A DNA stretch of 6,396 nt. Source: Myxococcales bacterium. Lineage in GTDB: Bacteria > Myxococcota_A > Polyangia > Palsa-1104. Within the stretch, counting starts at the first letter, position 1. Each line of letters opens with the position of its first letter. The DNA lies in NCBI GenBank assembly GCA_023248835.1, contig JAHFDU010000040.1, forward strand, positions 1-6,396, read 5' to 3'. Shown in pieces: positions 1 to 4,136 of the stretch. The position numbers and the translations under genes are program-made. The notes under the pieces are model-generated. The model was not told where the DNA came from and made no database searches. It saw nothing but the letters and a program-made list of their open reading frames with translations.

Positions 1-67
1 CTCTGAACGAGTGGCCAAAAAGCTCCGCGCCGAGGGCGTGATCCCCCGCAAACCCGAGAACAGCTGA
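1..67 (+). CDS. C-terminal tail of an upstream gene (partial, unidentified)
   Basis: An open frame enters from the left edge (first full codon at base 2) and ends at TGA 65-67. It reads SERVAKKLRAEGVIPRK followed by PENS. Only about 21 residues are visible: a basic, helix-like stretch and a short polar end, too little to name a family. The stop shares its last base with the ATG of the next gene (TGATG), the usual arrangement of translationally coupled operon genes, which is the main reason to believe the frame is real. The two products may therefore act together, but that is inference. Confidence 0.5.
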   Translation, partial: SERVAKKLRAEGVIPRKPENS

Positions 68-708
68 TGGCCGACGTCCTGCGCGCCTTGCAGGGCGGAC
101 TCGAATCGCTCTACCGCATCAACACCGATCTCGACGTGCGCGATTTTCTGGTCGAAAGCGAATCGCGTGATGAGTGGCAAGTGACGCGCGCCGCCAAAGA
201 GCAGCTGCTGATTCGGCACTCAGGCGGCAATCTCGAGCTCGGCCTGTTTGTCGACGAGGCGACGCTTGAAAATCTGCGGGCACGCAATCCGGCACAGCTG
301 CTCGACGACGACAACCTGCAAGACTTCCTCTATGCGCTCGAGGGCGTCAGCCATTTTGTCTATTTTGTGCACCGCGCCCGCGCCGATCGGCCGGTCTCCG
401 CCGTCGAACTTGAGCTCCAAGCCGAGGTCGACAAATACCTAGTCGCGCTGCTGGTGAGCTGGGACCAGAATGGCGATCCGCCCGAGGATCTTCCCGAGCG
501 ACTGTTTCGCCGCATTCGCTACGCCGACGATCTTTCCGACGAGGAGCAAGATCGTTATCGGCTGGCCAACCAAACCGCCAAATCCTACGCCGAGTTTCTC
601 GAGCTGCGCTTTGTCCGCCCGCGCGCCCGCGCCGATTTGCTCTGCGAAGCGCGCCAGTTTTACCGCAAAGGGTTGGCTGGAAAACTCGCTCACATCACGA
701 AGCACTAA
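67..708 (+). CDS. Uncharacterised acidic cytoplasmic protein, 213 aa
   Basis: The 213-residue product is rich in Glu, Asp, Arg and Leu. It has no signal peptide, membrane segment or cysteine cluster, so it is probably soluble and cytoplasmic. I do not recognise a named family and assign no function. Blocks that look conserved are the central GVSHFVYFVHRA (about residues 92-103), ELELQAEVDKYL (about 113-124), and an alpha-helical C-terminal third with an Arg/Lys-rich end (ARQFYRKGLAGKLAHI). The length and regular amphipathic pattern argue for a real gene over a chance frame. The ATG overlaps the preceding stop (TGATG) and only a weak GAGAA lies upstream, so translation is probably coupled to the upstream gene. 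The gene ends 61 bp before the first toxin, which has its own promoter-like sequence, so it is probably not part of the TA cluster. Confidence 0.8.
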   Translation: MADVLRALQGGLESLYRINTDLDVRDFLVESESRDEWQVTRAAKEQLLIRHSGGNLELGLFVDEATLENLRARNPAQLLDDDNLQDFLYALEGVSHFVYFVHRARADRPVSAVELELQAEVDKYLVALLVSWDQNGDPPEDLPERLFRRIRYADDLSDEEQDRYRLANQTAKSYAEFLELRFVRPRARADLLCEARQFYRKGLAGKLAHITKH

Positions 709-721
709 TTGTTCCGGAATC

Positions 722-754
722 TTGTACCCCTGACCGCGAAATGTACGGTATAAT
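722..754 (+). promoter_or_regulatory. Putative promoter of TA module 1
   Basis: A perfect TATAAT lies at 749-754 in the gap between the 213-aa gene and the toxin. The best upstream hexamer, TTGTAC at 722-727, is 21 bp away, longer than the optimal 17, so the -35 assignment is weak. Transcription would begin near 761, only about 9 nt before the toxin ATG at 770, and the short leader contains no Shine-Dalgarno sequence. An antidote-binding operator is expected here for such modules, but I see only imperfect dyads (TGT at 742-744 against ACA at 757-759). Confidence 0.5.
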
Positions 755-769
755 GCACACTATAGCCGA

Positions 770-1078
770 ATGAAATACGACGTCCTCAAAACCGAGGAAT
801 TCGAAGGTTGGCTAGACGAGCAGCAGGCGAAAATACGAACGCAGATATTGGCTCGACTTGACCTACTATCGCTCGGCCACTTTGGCGATCACAAACGGTT
901 TCAGGGCTTGATCGAACTGAGGTGGCTAAACGGCACCCGCGTGTATTCGTTTTTGTGGGGTTCGGCCATCGTTGTCGCGCTTTACGGAGGGAACAAACAT
1001 GCGCAAGATCGGGACATCAGGAAAGCGAAAAAGATCCGCGACCAAATACTTGAAGGCTCACGAGCCCTTCGCAAGTAA
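770..1078 (+). CDS. TA module 1 toxin, HI1419-type (Gp49-like, RelE superfamily)
   Basis: The 102-residue protein has the order expected of the HI1419-like addiction-module killer family (TIGR02683/phage Gp49-like, RelE/ParE superfamily). It shows a helical start with WLDEQ near residue 14, an LxxLxxGHFGDHK block (about 30-42), a beta-strand RVYSF (about 57-61), and the family signature LYGGNK...QDRDIRKA (about 71-86). Proteins of this superfamily are usually ribosome-dependent mRNA interferases that block translation; that activity here is inferred. Compared with the module 2 toxin, the usual GPGYRVYF strand reads NGTRVYSFLWGS, so this is a divergent subtype; by eye the two share roughly 30% of aligned residues. 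The ATG has no ribosome-binding site. The last 80 nt also encode the antitoxin N-terminus in another frame. Confidence 0.87.
   Translation: MKYDVLKTEEFEGWLDEQQAKIRTQILARLDLLSLGHFGDHKRFQGLIELRWLNGTRVYSFLWGSAIVVALYGGNKHAQDRDIRKAKKIRDQILEGSRALRK
986..990 (+). promoter_or_regulatory. Ribosome binding site of TA1 antitoxin, inside the toxin gene
   Basis: GGAGG lies 8 nt before the antitoxin ATG at 999. The same bases are the GGA GGG codons for the two glycines of the conserved LYGGNK motif of the toxin. This site decides the antitoxin start: it favours ATG 999 over the upstream in-frame TTG at 972. A second AAGGAG at 1077-1082 overlaps the toxin stop but lies 15 nt from the only nearby in-frame start (TTG 1098), which is too far to be convincing. 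Confidence 0.75.
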
Positions 1079-1313
1079 GGAGCTAAAAGACTCGCGCTTG
1101 GTCGCCGAAACCCTGCTGGAATGCATCCGCACTGGGGATCTCGCGTCTTTTCGAGAAGTGCTGATGGCCCACCTGATGACCGTCAACAAAGTCAAAGTAG
1201 CCAAGGTGGCCGGCATCGGACGCCGAACACTGTACGATTTGATCGATCCCAAAAAGGACTTCAACCCAGAGCTTTCCACAGTTTCGGCGGTCATTAGGGC
1301 CTTGGCGGCGTAA
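999..1313 (+). CDS. TA module 1 antitoxin, HI1420-type HTH antidote
   Basis: The 104-residue protein pairs with the toxin immediately upstream. The C-terminal two thirds follow the addiction-module antidote pattern (TIGR02684-like): a helix LVAETLLECIRTGDLASF (about 34-51), then a helix-turn-helix KVAKVAGIGRRTLYDLI (about 66-82) and a closing helix STVSAVIRALAA. Such proteins neutralise the toxin and repress their own promoter. The N-terminus is strikingly basic (MRKIGTSGKRKRSATKY), and its first 27 codons overlap the toxin gene by 80 nt, much longer than the few bases usual for these pairs. The start is chosen because GGAGG sits 8 nt upstream. The gene ends 17 nt from the stop of the convergent module 2 antitoxin, with no clear terminator between. 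Confidence 0.83.
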   Translation: MRKIGTSGKRKRSATKYLKAHEPFASKELKDSRLVAETLLECIRTGDLASFREVLMAHLMTVNKVKVAKVAGIGRRTLYDLIDPKKDFNPELSTVSAVIRALAA

Positions 1314-1330
1314 ACACAGACGGGATCAGA

Positions 1331-1648
1331 TCAAGCCGCGCGTTTTCGTTTTGGTTTTTGTTTCCGCAGAGGCGATAAACTGAGTTCGAGGCCGACTGAA
1401 CGAAGCAGCTGATTGAGCGTCGCCTGGGTCGGATTGTGGCGCGGATGAATGGCCCGAAGCACGTTCGGACTGGCCATGCGTGCTTTCTCGGCAAACTCTT
1501 TCACTCCCATCGCCCGAATGACTTTGCCTAGCGCCTGCCGCAGAGGAATTCCCTCCTCCACCGCCGCGACGAGAAATTCGCGCGCGAATGTCGGATCCTG
1601 TAGGTCTTGAGCAAGGCCTTCGTTCCAGTCGCGACTTCTTCTAGCCAT
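1331..1648 (-). CDS. TA module 2 antitoxin, HI1420-type HTH antidote
   Basis: The 105-residue protein matches the family pattern well. DLQDPTFAREFLVAAVEEG (about 15-33) is the family's D-L-x-D-P helix region, RQALGKVIRAMG follows, a helix-turn-helix lies at about 48-68 (VKEFAEKARMASPNVLRAI), and NPTQATLNQLLRSVGLELS (72-90) corresponds to the NPTFxTLLxVLxALGLKLS end of the family. A lysine/arginine-rich tail (RKQKPKRKR) closes it and may contact DNA or be a degradation-prone end. The frame is open further upstream, but ATG 1648 is preceded by GGAGG at 9 nt and overlaps the toxin stop by 8 nt (ATGGCTAG), as expected for a coupled toxin-first operon. Expected role: binds and inhibits the 1641-1970 toxin and autorepresses at the palindrome 1980-1995. 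Confidence 0.87.
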   Translation of the reverse strand: MARRSRDWNEGLAQDLQDPTFAREFLVAAVEEGIPLRQALGKVIRAMGVKEFAEKARMASPNVLRAIHPRHNPTQATLNQLLRSVGLELSLSPLRKQKPKRKRAA

Positions 1649-1970
1649 TCTTCGCTGCCTCCAAATAGTCTGCCCAATATTTTTGGGCGGTACGGATGTC
1701 TTTGTCTTGGCTCCCTTTGTCACCGCCACACAGGAGCAAGACGACATCGTTGCCGACTTTGCCAAAGTAGATGCGATAGCCCGGACCAAACATCACCCTG
1801 GCCTCCCACACTCCTGCACCAACTGATTTATGATCGCCTAGATTGCCGATTTCGAAGCGGAGCACCCTTGCCTGAATTCGCGCCCGCGTTTTCGTGTCCA
1901 GGCCATTGAGCCACTCCCGGTACGGACTAGAGCGGCCGGCAGAGACGTACTCCTGAACAACCAAGCCCAC
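1641..1970 (-). CDS. TA module 2 toxin, HI1419-type (Gp49-like, RelE superfamily)
   Basis: The 109-residue protein is a textbook member of the HI1419-like killer family. It shows ARIQARVLRFEIGNLGDHKSVG (about 30-51, family consensus RIxxRLxRLxxGNxGDxKxxG), then W-E-A-R, FGPGYRIYFG (61-70), LLLCGGDKGSQDKDI (78-92) and a final helix. Members are probable mRNA-cleaving, translation-blocking toxins; the reaction is inferred from the superfamily. The start is GTG at 1970, because the frame before it contains the promoter and no alternative gives the full N-terminal helix. No Shine-Dalgarno precedes it, and the predicted transcription start falls on or beside the GTG, so the message may be leaderless. 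It overlaps its antitoxin by 8 nt and is divergent from higBA across 189 bp. Confidence 0.9.
   Translation of the reverse strand: MGLVVQEYVSAGRSSPYREWLNGLDTKTRARIQARVLRFEIGNLGDHKSVGAGVWEARVMFGPGYRIYFGKVGNDVVLLLCGGDKGSQDKDIRTAQKYWADYLEAAKNG
1658..1662 (-). promoter_or_regulatory. Ribosome binding site of TA2 antitoxin
   Basis: On the minus strand GGAGG (plus-strand CCTCC) lies 9 nt before the antitoxin ATG at 1648. It is inside the toxin C-terminal codons (LEAAKNG), so the antitoxin has a strong initiation site while the toxin upstream has none. Confidence 0.75.
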
Positions 1971-1976
1971 CTCTGT

Positions 1977-2004
1977 AAGTTATCATTTATGATAATAATG
2001 TCAA
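1977..2004 (-). promoter_or_regulatory. Promoter of TA module 2
   Basis: On the minus strand a consensus TTGACA lies at 2004-1999. A 16-bp spacer separates it from TAACTT at 1982-1977, which keeps the three most conserved -10 bases (T1, A2, T6). Transcription should start about 1969-1971, that is, at the GTG start codon of the toxin (1970). The spacer is occupied by a perfect palindrome (1980-1995), so a bound antitoxin would block RNA polymerase. Confidence 0.6.
1980..1995. promoter_or_regulatory. Putative operator palindrome of TA module 2
   Basis: TTATCAT-TT-ATGATAA is a perfect 7-bp inverted repeat with a 2-bp centre. It lies between the -35 and -10 elements of the module 2 promoter and overlaps the first half of the -10. 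HTH antidotes of this class normally autorepress by binding such dyads, so this is the best candidate operator for the 1331-1648 antitoxin. The TTATC half-site recurs in the higBA promoter spacer (2133-2137). Confidence 0.6.
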
Positions 2005-2024
2005 ACGTTTTTGGTTTTTTTAGA

Positions 2025-2049
2025 TGGCCGCTCGCCGCAGCCTTTGGCA
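2025..2049 (+). pseudogene. 25-bp relic of a higA-type gene (copy of 2642-2666)
   Basis: Bases 2025-2049 match 2642-2666 inside higA at 24 of 25 positions, including a 20-base exact run (2030-2049 = 2647-2666). In the higA frame the relic still reads W-P-L-A-A-A-F-G against W-L-L-A-A-A-F-G. Similarity stops abruptly on both sides and there is no surrounding higA-like protein. Such a match is far beyond chance in 6.4 kb. It is either the remnant of an older, deleted higA of the same family or a short segment copied from the living gene by recombination. It is not expected to make a product. Confidence 0.5.
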
Positions 2050-2078
2050 AACTTCAGGTGCACTCAACGACTGAAGTT
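2050..2078. repeat. Inverted repeat in the TA2/TA3 divergent region
   Basis: AACTTCAG (2050-2057) and CTGAAGTT (2071-2078) form an 8-bp perfect stem around a 13-nt loop that itself contains the palindrome GTGCAC (2058-2063). No T-run follows on either strand, so it does not look like an ordinary terminator. It starts immediately after the higA relic. It could be a protein-binding site or a leftover of the lost gene; I cannot decide. Confidence 0.35.
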
Positions 2079-2123
2079 CGCGCTCCCCACAACAGTGCCG
2101 TGCGCCCATCCGGGATCCGGGAC

Positions 2124-2152
2124 TTGCATGGATTATCGATATCCGTTATAAT
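2124..2152 (+). promoter_or_regulatory. Promoter of higBA (TA module 3)
   Basis: TTGCAT (2124-2129), a 17-bp spacer and a perfect TATAAT (2147-2152) form a good sigma-70-type promoter; the -35 matches only its TTG. The start point should be about 2159-2160, exactly at the higB GTG (2160), which points to a leaderless message. The spacer contains the palindrome TATCGATA (2134-2141) overlapping GATATC (2138-2143), a plausible HigA operator in the same position as the module 2 palindrome. Confidence 0.65.
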
Positions 2153-2159
2153 TTAAGTT

Positions 2160-2450
2160 GTGATTCGTTCCTTCGCGGATAAGCGAACCGCTGATCTATT
2201 TTACGGCCAACCCAGCGCGCGGGCGCGCCGAGTACCACCAGAAGTGATGAGAGCGCTCACCAGAAAACTGGCGCAGATCGATGCGGCCACCCGTGTAGAT
2301 GACTTGCACGTGCCGCCTTCGAATCGGCTCGAAGCGCTCAAAGGAAAACTTCGCGGGTTGCACAGCATCCGCGTCAACGATCAGTGGAGAATTGTTTTTC
2401 GCTGGCAGGCCGACGGAGCACATGACGTGGAGTTCACAGACTACCATTAG
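2160..2450 (+). CDS. higB: HigB-type mRNA interferase toxin (TA module 3)
   Basis: The 96-residue protein is a clear HigB (RelE superfamily, HigB-like toxin). It has the canonical start MIRSFADKRTADLF, an HVPPSNRLEALKGKL block (about 50-64), HSIRVNDQWRIVFRW (68-82), and it ends in DVEFTDYH. The terminal Asp94-Tyr95-His96 corresponds to the catalytic D-Y-H end of Proteus vulgaris HigB; the histidine of that protein's KLHPLKG segment is a glutamate here (RLEALKG), as I recall for many members of this subgroup. HigB cleaves mRNA on translating ribosomes. The start is GTG 2160, which gives the canonical N-terminus. No Shine-Dalgarno precedes it and the predicted transcription start coincides with it. 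It is followed 8 nt later by higA in the usual toxin-first order. Confidence 0.93.
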   Translation: MIRSFADKRTADLFYGQPSARARRVPPEVMRALTRKLAQIDAATRVDDLHVPPSNRLEALKGKLRGLHSIRVNDQWRIVFRWQADGAHDVEFTDYH

Positions 2451-2453
2451 GAG
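2449..2453 (+). promoter_or_regulatory. Ribosome binding site of higA overlapping the higB stop
   Basis: AGGAG at 2449-2453 begins within the TAG stop of higB (2448-2450) and lies 5 nt before the higA ATG. Termination on higB therefore delivers ribosomes onto the antitoxin initiation site. Confidence 0.75.
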
Positions 2454-2458
2454 AAAGC

Positions 2459-2761
2459 ATGTCGATCGCACGTGATCCAAATCGAATGGGGAAGCCGGTT
2501 CATCCCGGCGAAATTCTTCTCGAGGAATTTCTGAAACCACTCGGGCTTTCTCAAGCGGCCCTGGCCCGTCACCTTGGCATCTCTTTGGTGCGTCTCAATG
2601 AGGTAGTCCGCGGCAAACGCGGCGTCAGCGCCGAAACCGCGTGGCTGCTCGCCGCAGCCTTTGGCAGCTCGCCCCAGTTCTGGATCAATCTACAATCCAA
2701 CTACGATCTGGCAATGAGTCGGCCAGAGCGGCGCGTCCAGATGATTCGGAAGGCAAGCTGA
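2459..2761 (+). CDS. higA: HigA-type XRE-family antitoxin (TA module 3)
   Basis: The 100-residue protein is a typical HigA. It has the signature PVHPGEILLEEFLKPLGLSQ (13-32), then a helix-turn-helix LSQAALARHLGISLVRLNEVVRG (about 30-52), RGVSAETAWLLAAAFGSS, and PQFWINLQSNYDLA (72-85). HigA binds HigB to neutralise it and, as a dimer, represses the higBA promoter through the helix-turn-helix. The start ATG has AGGAG 5 nt upstream. The segment encoding WLLAAAFG (2642-2666) is duplicated as a relic upstream of higB. Length and all family landmarks are intact, so the module looks functional. No clear terminator follows, so readthrough into the cysteine-rich gene 82 bp downstream is possible. Confidence 0.94.
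   Translation: MSIARDPNRMGKPVHPGEILLEEFLKPLGLSQAALARHLGISLVRLNEVVRGKRGVSAETAWLLAAAFGSSPQFWINLQSNYDLAMSRPERRVQMIRKAS
2642..2666 (+). repeat. Intact copy of the 25-bp repeat, inside higA
   Basis: This segment of higA encodes WLLAAAFG and is the living counterpart of the relic at 2025-2049 (24 of 25 identical, same orientation, 617 bp apart). Direct repeats of this size flanking higB could in principle recombine and delete it along with most of higA. Confidence 0.6.
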
Positions 2762-2843
2762 GAAGCGTAATTTCCCACTTTTTCCGGCCCAGGTGTTTAG
2801 CGGAAGGAGTCAAGTCGTCCCCTTTAGCCCAAGGAGCGTCCAG

Positions 2844-3275
2844 ATGAATCGTCTACTTGCAATGTTTGCCGCAGGTTTTCTCGCAATCGCCGGGATCAGT
2901 TCGTCGGCATTGGCCTGTGGTTCGGATTCCGATTGCGCCGGTTACGGCCGCTGCTCGGGTGGCAAGTGTGGCCACTGCGGCTCCGATTCCGACTGCGGCG
3001 GCTACGGGCGCTGCTCAAGCGGTCGCTGCGGCGCCTGCGGTTCGGATTCCGACTGCAAAGTCGGCCGCTGCTCGGGTGGCAAGTGCGGCCACTGCGGCTC
3101 CGATTCCGACTGCGGCGGCCATGGGCGTTGCTCAAGCGGTCGCTGCGGCGCCTGCGGCTCGGATTCCGACTGCAAAATCGGCCGCTGTTCGAGCGGAAGA
3201 TGCGGCGCTTGCGGATCTGACTCGGATTGCAAAGGCGGCCAATGTTTGAGCGGTCGCTGTTCCAACGCGCAATAG
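2844..3275 (+). CDS. Secreted cysteine-rich tandem-repeat protein
   Basis: The 143-residue preprotein starts with a signal peptide (MNRLLAMFAAGFLAIAGISS then SALA, residues 1-24). The mature part is six near-identical modules beginning at Cys25, 45, 65, 84, 104 and 123, each CGSDSDC-x(4-5)-RC/QC-x4-C, giving 24 cysteines, four per module. This predicts a chain of small disulfide-stabilised domains outside the cytoplasm. Cleavage after ALA leaves Cys first, so SPase I release or, less well supported because -3 is Ala, a lipoprotein anchor are both possible. The function is unknown. Similar C-x5-C...GxC spacing occurs in short repeats of many myxobacterial surface proteins and eukaryotic cysteine-rich domains, so a binding or structural role is a guess. 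The ATG 2844 is chosen over the upstream in-frame GTG because AAGGAG (2831-2836) lies 7 nt before it and the signal peptide then starts correctly. No obvious promoter is seen. Confidence 0.85.
   Translation: MNRLLAMFAAGFLAIAGISSSALACGSDSDCAGYGRCSGGKCGHCGSDSDCGGYGRCSSGRCGACGSDSDCKVGRCSGGKCGHCGSDSDCGGHGRCSSGRCGACGSDSDCKIGRCSSGRCGACGSDSDCKGGQCLSGRCSNAQ
2916..3260 (+). repeat. Six tandem 57/60-bp coding repeats (117-bp higher-order unit)
   Basis: The repeats encode modules of 20, 20, 19, 20, 19 and 17 residues (the last followed by SNAQ). At the DNA level the pair 2976-3092 recurs as 3093-3209. Its first 60-bp halves differ by only about three bases, which indicates recent duplication of a two-module block. 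Modules alternate between the endings GGKCGH and SGRCGA. Copy number probably varies between strains. Confidence 0.85.
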
Positions 3276-3307
3276 CCAAAGTTCAAGTGCACCCGCGCCA
3301 GGGCGGC

Positions 3308-3331
3308 AGCAGCTCGGTTCGAGAGGCTGCT
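3308..3331. terminator. Hairpin downstream of the cysteine-rich gene, terminator-like
   Basis: AGCAG (3308-3312) pairs with CTGCT (3327-3331) and CTCG (3313-3316) with CGAG (3320-3323). The loop is GTT and a three-base bulge lies on the right arm. It begins 32 bp after the stop at 3275. No U-run follows (TTGGCGG comes next), so it is not a standard intrinsic terminator; it could end or stabilise the upstream message. The 179-bp gap 3276-3454 otherwise holds only the promoter of the next gene. Confidence 0.35.
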
Positions 3332-3415
3332 TGGCGGTGAATGCTTCCAATCATTCGCAACACCAATATTTGGACAGGCGATGGTCGGACATGCGCGGCC
3401 AAGCGTGCCGGCGCT

Positions 3416-3444
3416 TTGTCGTACCGATCGGGTTCCTATACAAT
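3416..3444 (+). promoter_or_regulatory. Putative promoter of the envelope protein / GT9 operon
   Basis: TTGTCG (3416-3421, 4 of 6 to consensus), a 17-bp spacer and TACAAT (3439-3444, 5 of 6) make a good sigma-70-type promoter. Transcription would start about 3451, only a few bases before ATG 3455. A purine-rich GAGAGGAG lies at 3446-3453; it is too close to the ATG for ideal spacing and would be mostly cut off by this start point. Either the message is nearly leaderless or a promoter further upstream is used. Confidence 0.45.
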
Positions 3445-3454
3445 TGAGAGGAGA

Positions 3455-4117
3455 ATGTTGAAACCGATTGCGGGGCTGATTTTTTTGCTGCTGACGGGCC
3501 TGCGGGTTCGCGCAGGCGAGCCATCGCCGCCACCGTGGTCGACGTTGAAGCACCAACAGCTTGCGGTGGTGCTGGTGACTGGAGCCGAGATTTCAGGCGA
3601 GCTCACCGACGTCGACACTGAAACCGTCACCCTGACCAACCAAGACCACAGCCGCAGTGTCACGCTGGCCAAACACGACGTCGCTGCCTGGAGCATCACC
3701 GAGGAGAAACCGGCCCCGCCGCACCCACCCGCTGCGCGCCCGAGCGGAAAGGGGTTGAAGATCGGCGGCGGTACGCTGCTTGGCCTCAGCGTGCCGACGC
3801 TGGTGATCGGCGCCGGAATGCTGGTCGTCTCCACCCTGGTTTCTGCTGCCAACAAGGAGTGTCGCGGCAACACTGCCCTACCCGGCTGCGCATGGAGCGA
3901 CATTCCGCTTGGCCAAGGAGGCATGGCGGTGACAGTGATTGGGGCGGCGGGGATCGTCACCGGCGCCATCCTGGTCGGATTCGGCACCGGCTACGATCGC
4001 GGCGCCCGAACAATGGCGCAGCATTCCAGCCTCAGGCTGCACACGCCGTCGGTCACCGTGCTTACCCGGGGTGCTGATCTCGTCGGTGGGGTGCTCAGCT
4101 GGAGAATCGATTTCTGA
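3455..4117 (+). CDS. Envelope protein: signal peptide, small beta domain, two membrane segments
   Basis: The 220-residue product begins with a signal peptide (MLKPIAGLIFLLLTGLRVRA, likely cleaved before GEPS). Residues 36-82 (LAVVLVTGAEISGELTDVDT then TVTL...VTLAKHDVAAWSI) look like a small beta-barrel of SH3/Lsm type: strand, G-x-x-I-x-G-x-L, strand, V-A-x-W. A Pro/Ala-rich linker follows (84-98). Two Gly-rich hydrophobic segments (about 103-132 and 155-178) flank a loop with two cysteines (Cys136, Cys145). The end, VGGVLSWRIDF, alternates like a last outer-membrane strand and finishes in Phe, a recognition feature of outer membrane proteins; that reading is tentative. I do not recognise a family. 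The frame is open back to 3341, but ATG 3455 alone places the signal peptide at the N-terminus. It is followed 19 bp later by the GT9 gene, probably in one operon. Confidence 0.75.
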   Translation: MLKPIAGLIFLLLTGLRVRAGEPSPPPWSTLKHQQLAVVLVTGAEISGELTDVDTETVTLTNQDHSRSVTLAKHDVAAWSITEEKPAPPHPPAARPSGKGLKIGGGTLLGLSVPTLVIGAGMLVVSTLVSAANKECRGNTALPGCAWSDIPLGQGGMAVTVIGAAGIVTGAILVGFGTGYDRGARTMAQHSSLRLHTPSVTVLTRGADLVGGVLSWRIDF

Positions 4118-4136
4118 TGCCGACGAGAGGATGTAG

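Noticed and set aside
1305..1339. Possible terminator between the convergent TA1 and TA2 antitoxins
   Set aside because: Only a 5-bp GCGGC/GCCGC stem with a 25-nt loop and no T-run; too weak to report as a feature.
1649..1789. Upstream extension of the TA2 antitoxin to 1789
   Set aside because: The extra 47 codons overlap the toxin core in another frame; GGAGG precedes ATG 1648 and family length fits the short form.
2196..2540. Minus-strand open frame opposite higB/higA
   Set aside because: Antisense shadow of two well-recognised genes with no RBS and no family resemblance.
2916..3260. CRISPR-like regular repeats
   Set aside because: The repeats are contiguous 57/60-bp coding units without unique spacers, all in one reading frame.
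3341..3454. Upstream extension of the envelope protein to 3341
   Set aside because: It would bury the signal peptide behind 38 unrelated residues and includes the promoter-like sequence.
2896..3556. Minus-strand open frames opposite the cysteine-rich gene
   Set aside because: They are periodic Arg/Ser- or Pro/Gln-rich translations of the repeat DNA; the plus-strand frame has a signal peptide, an SD and invariant cysteines.
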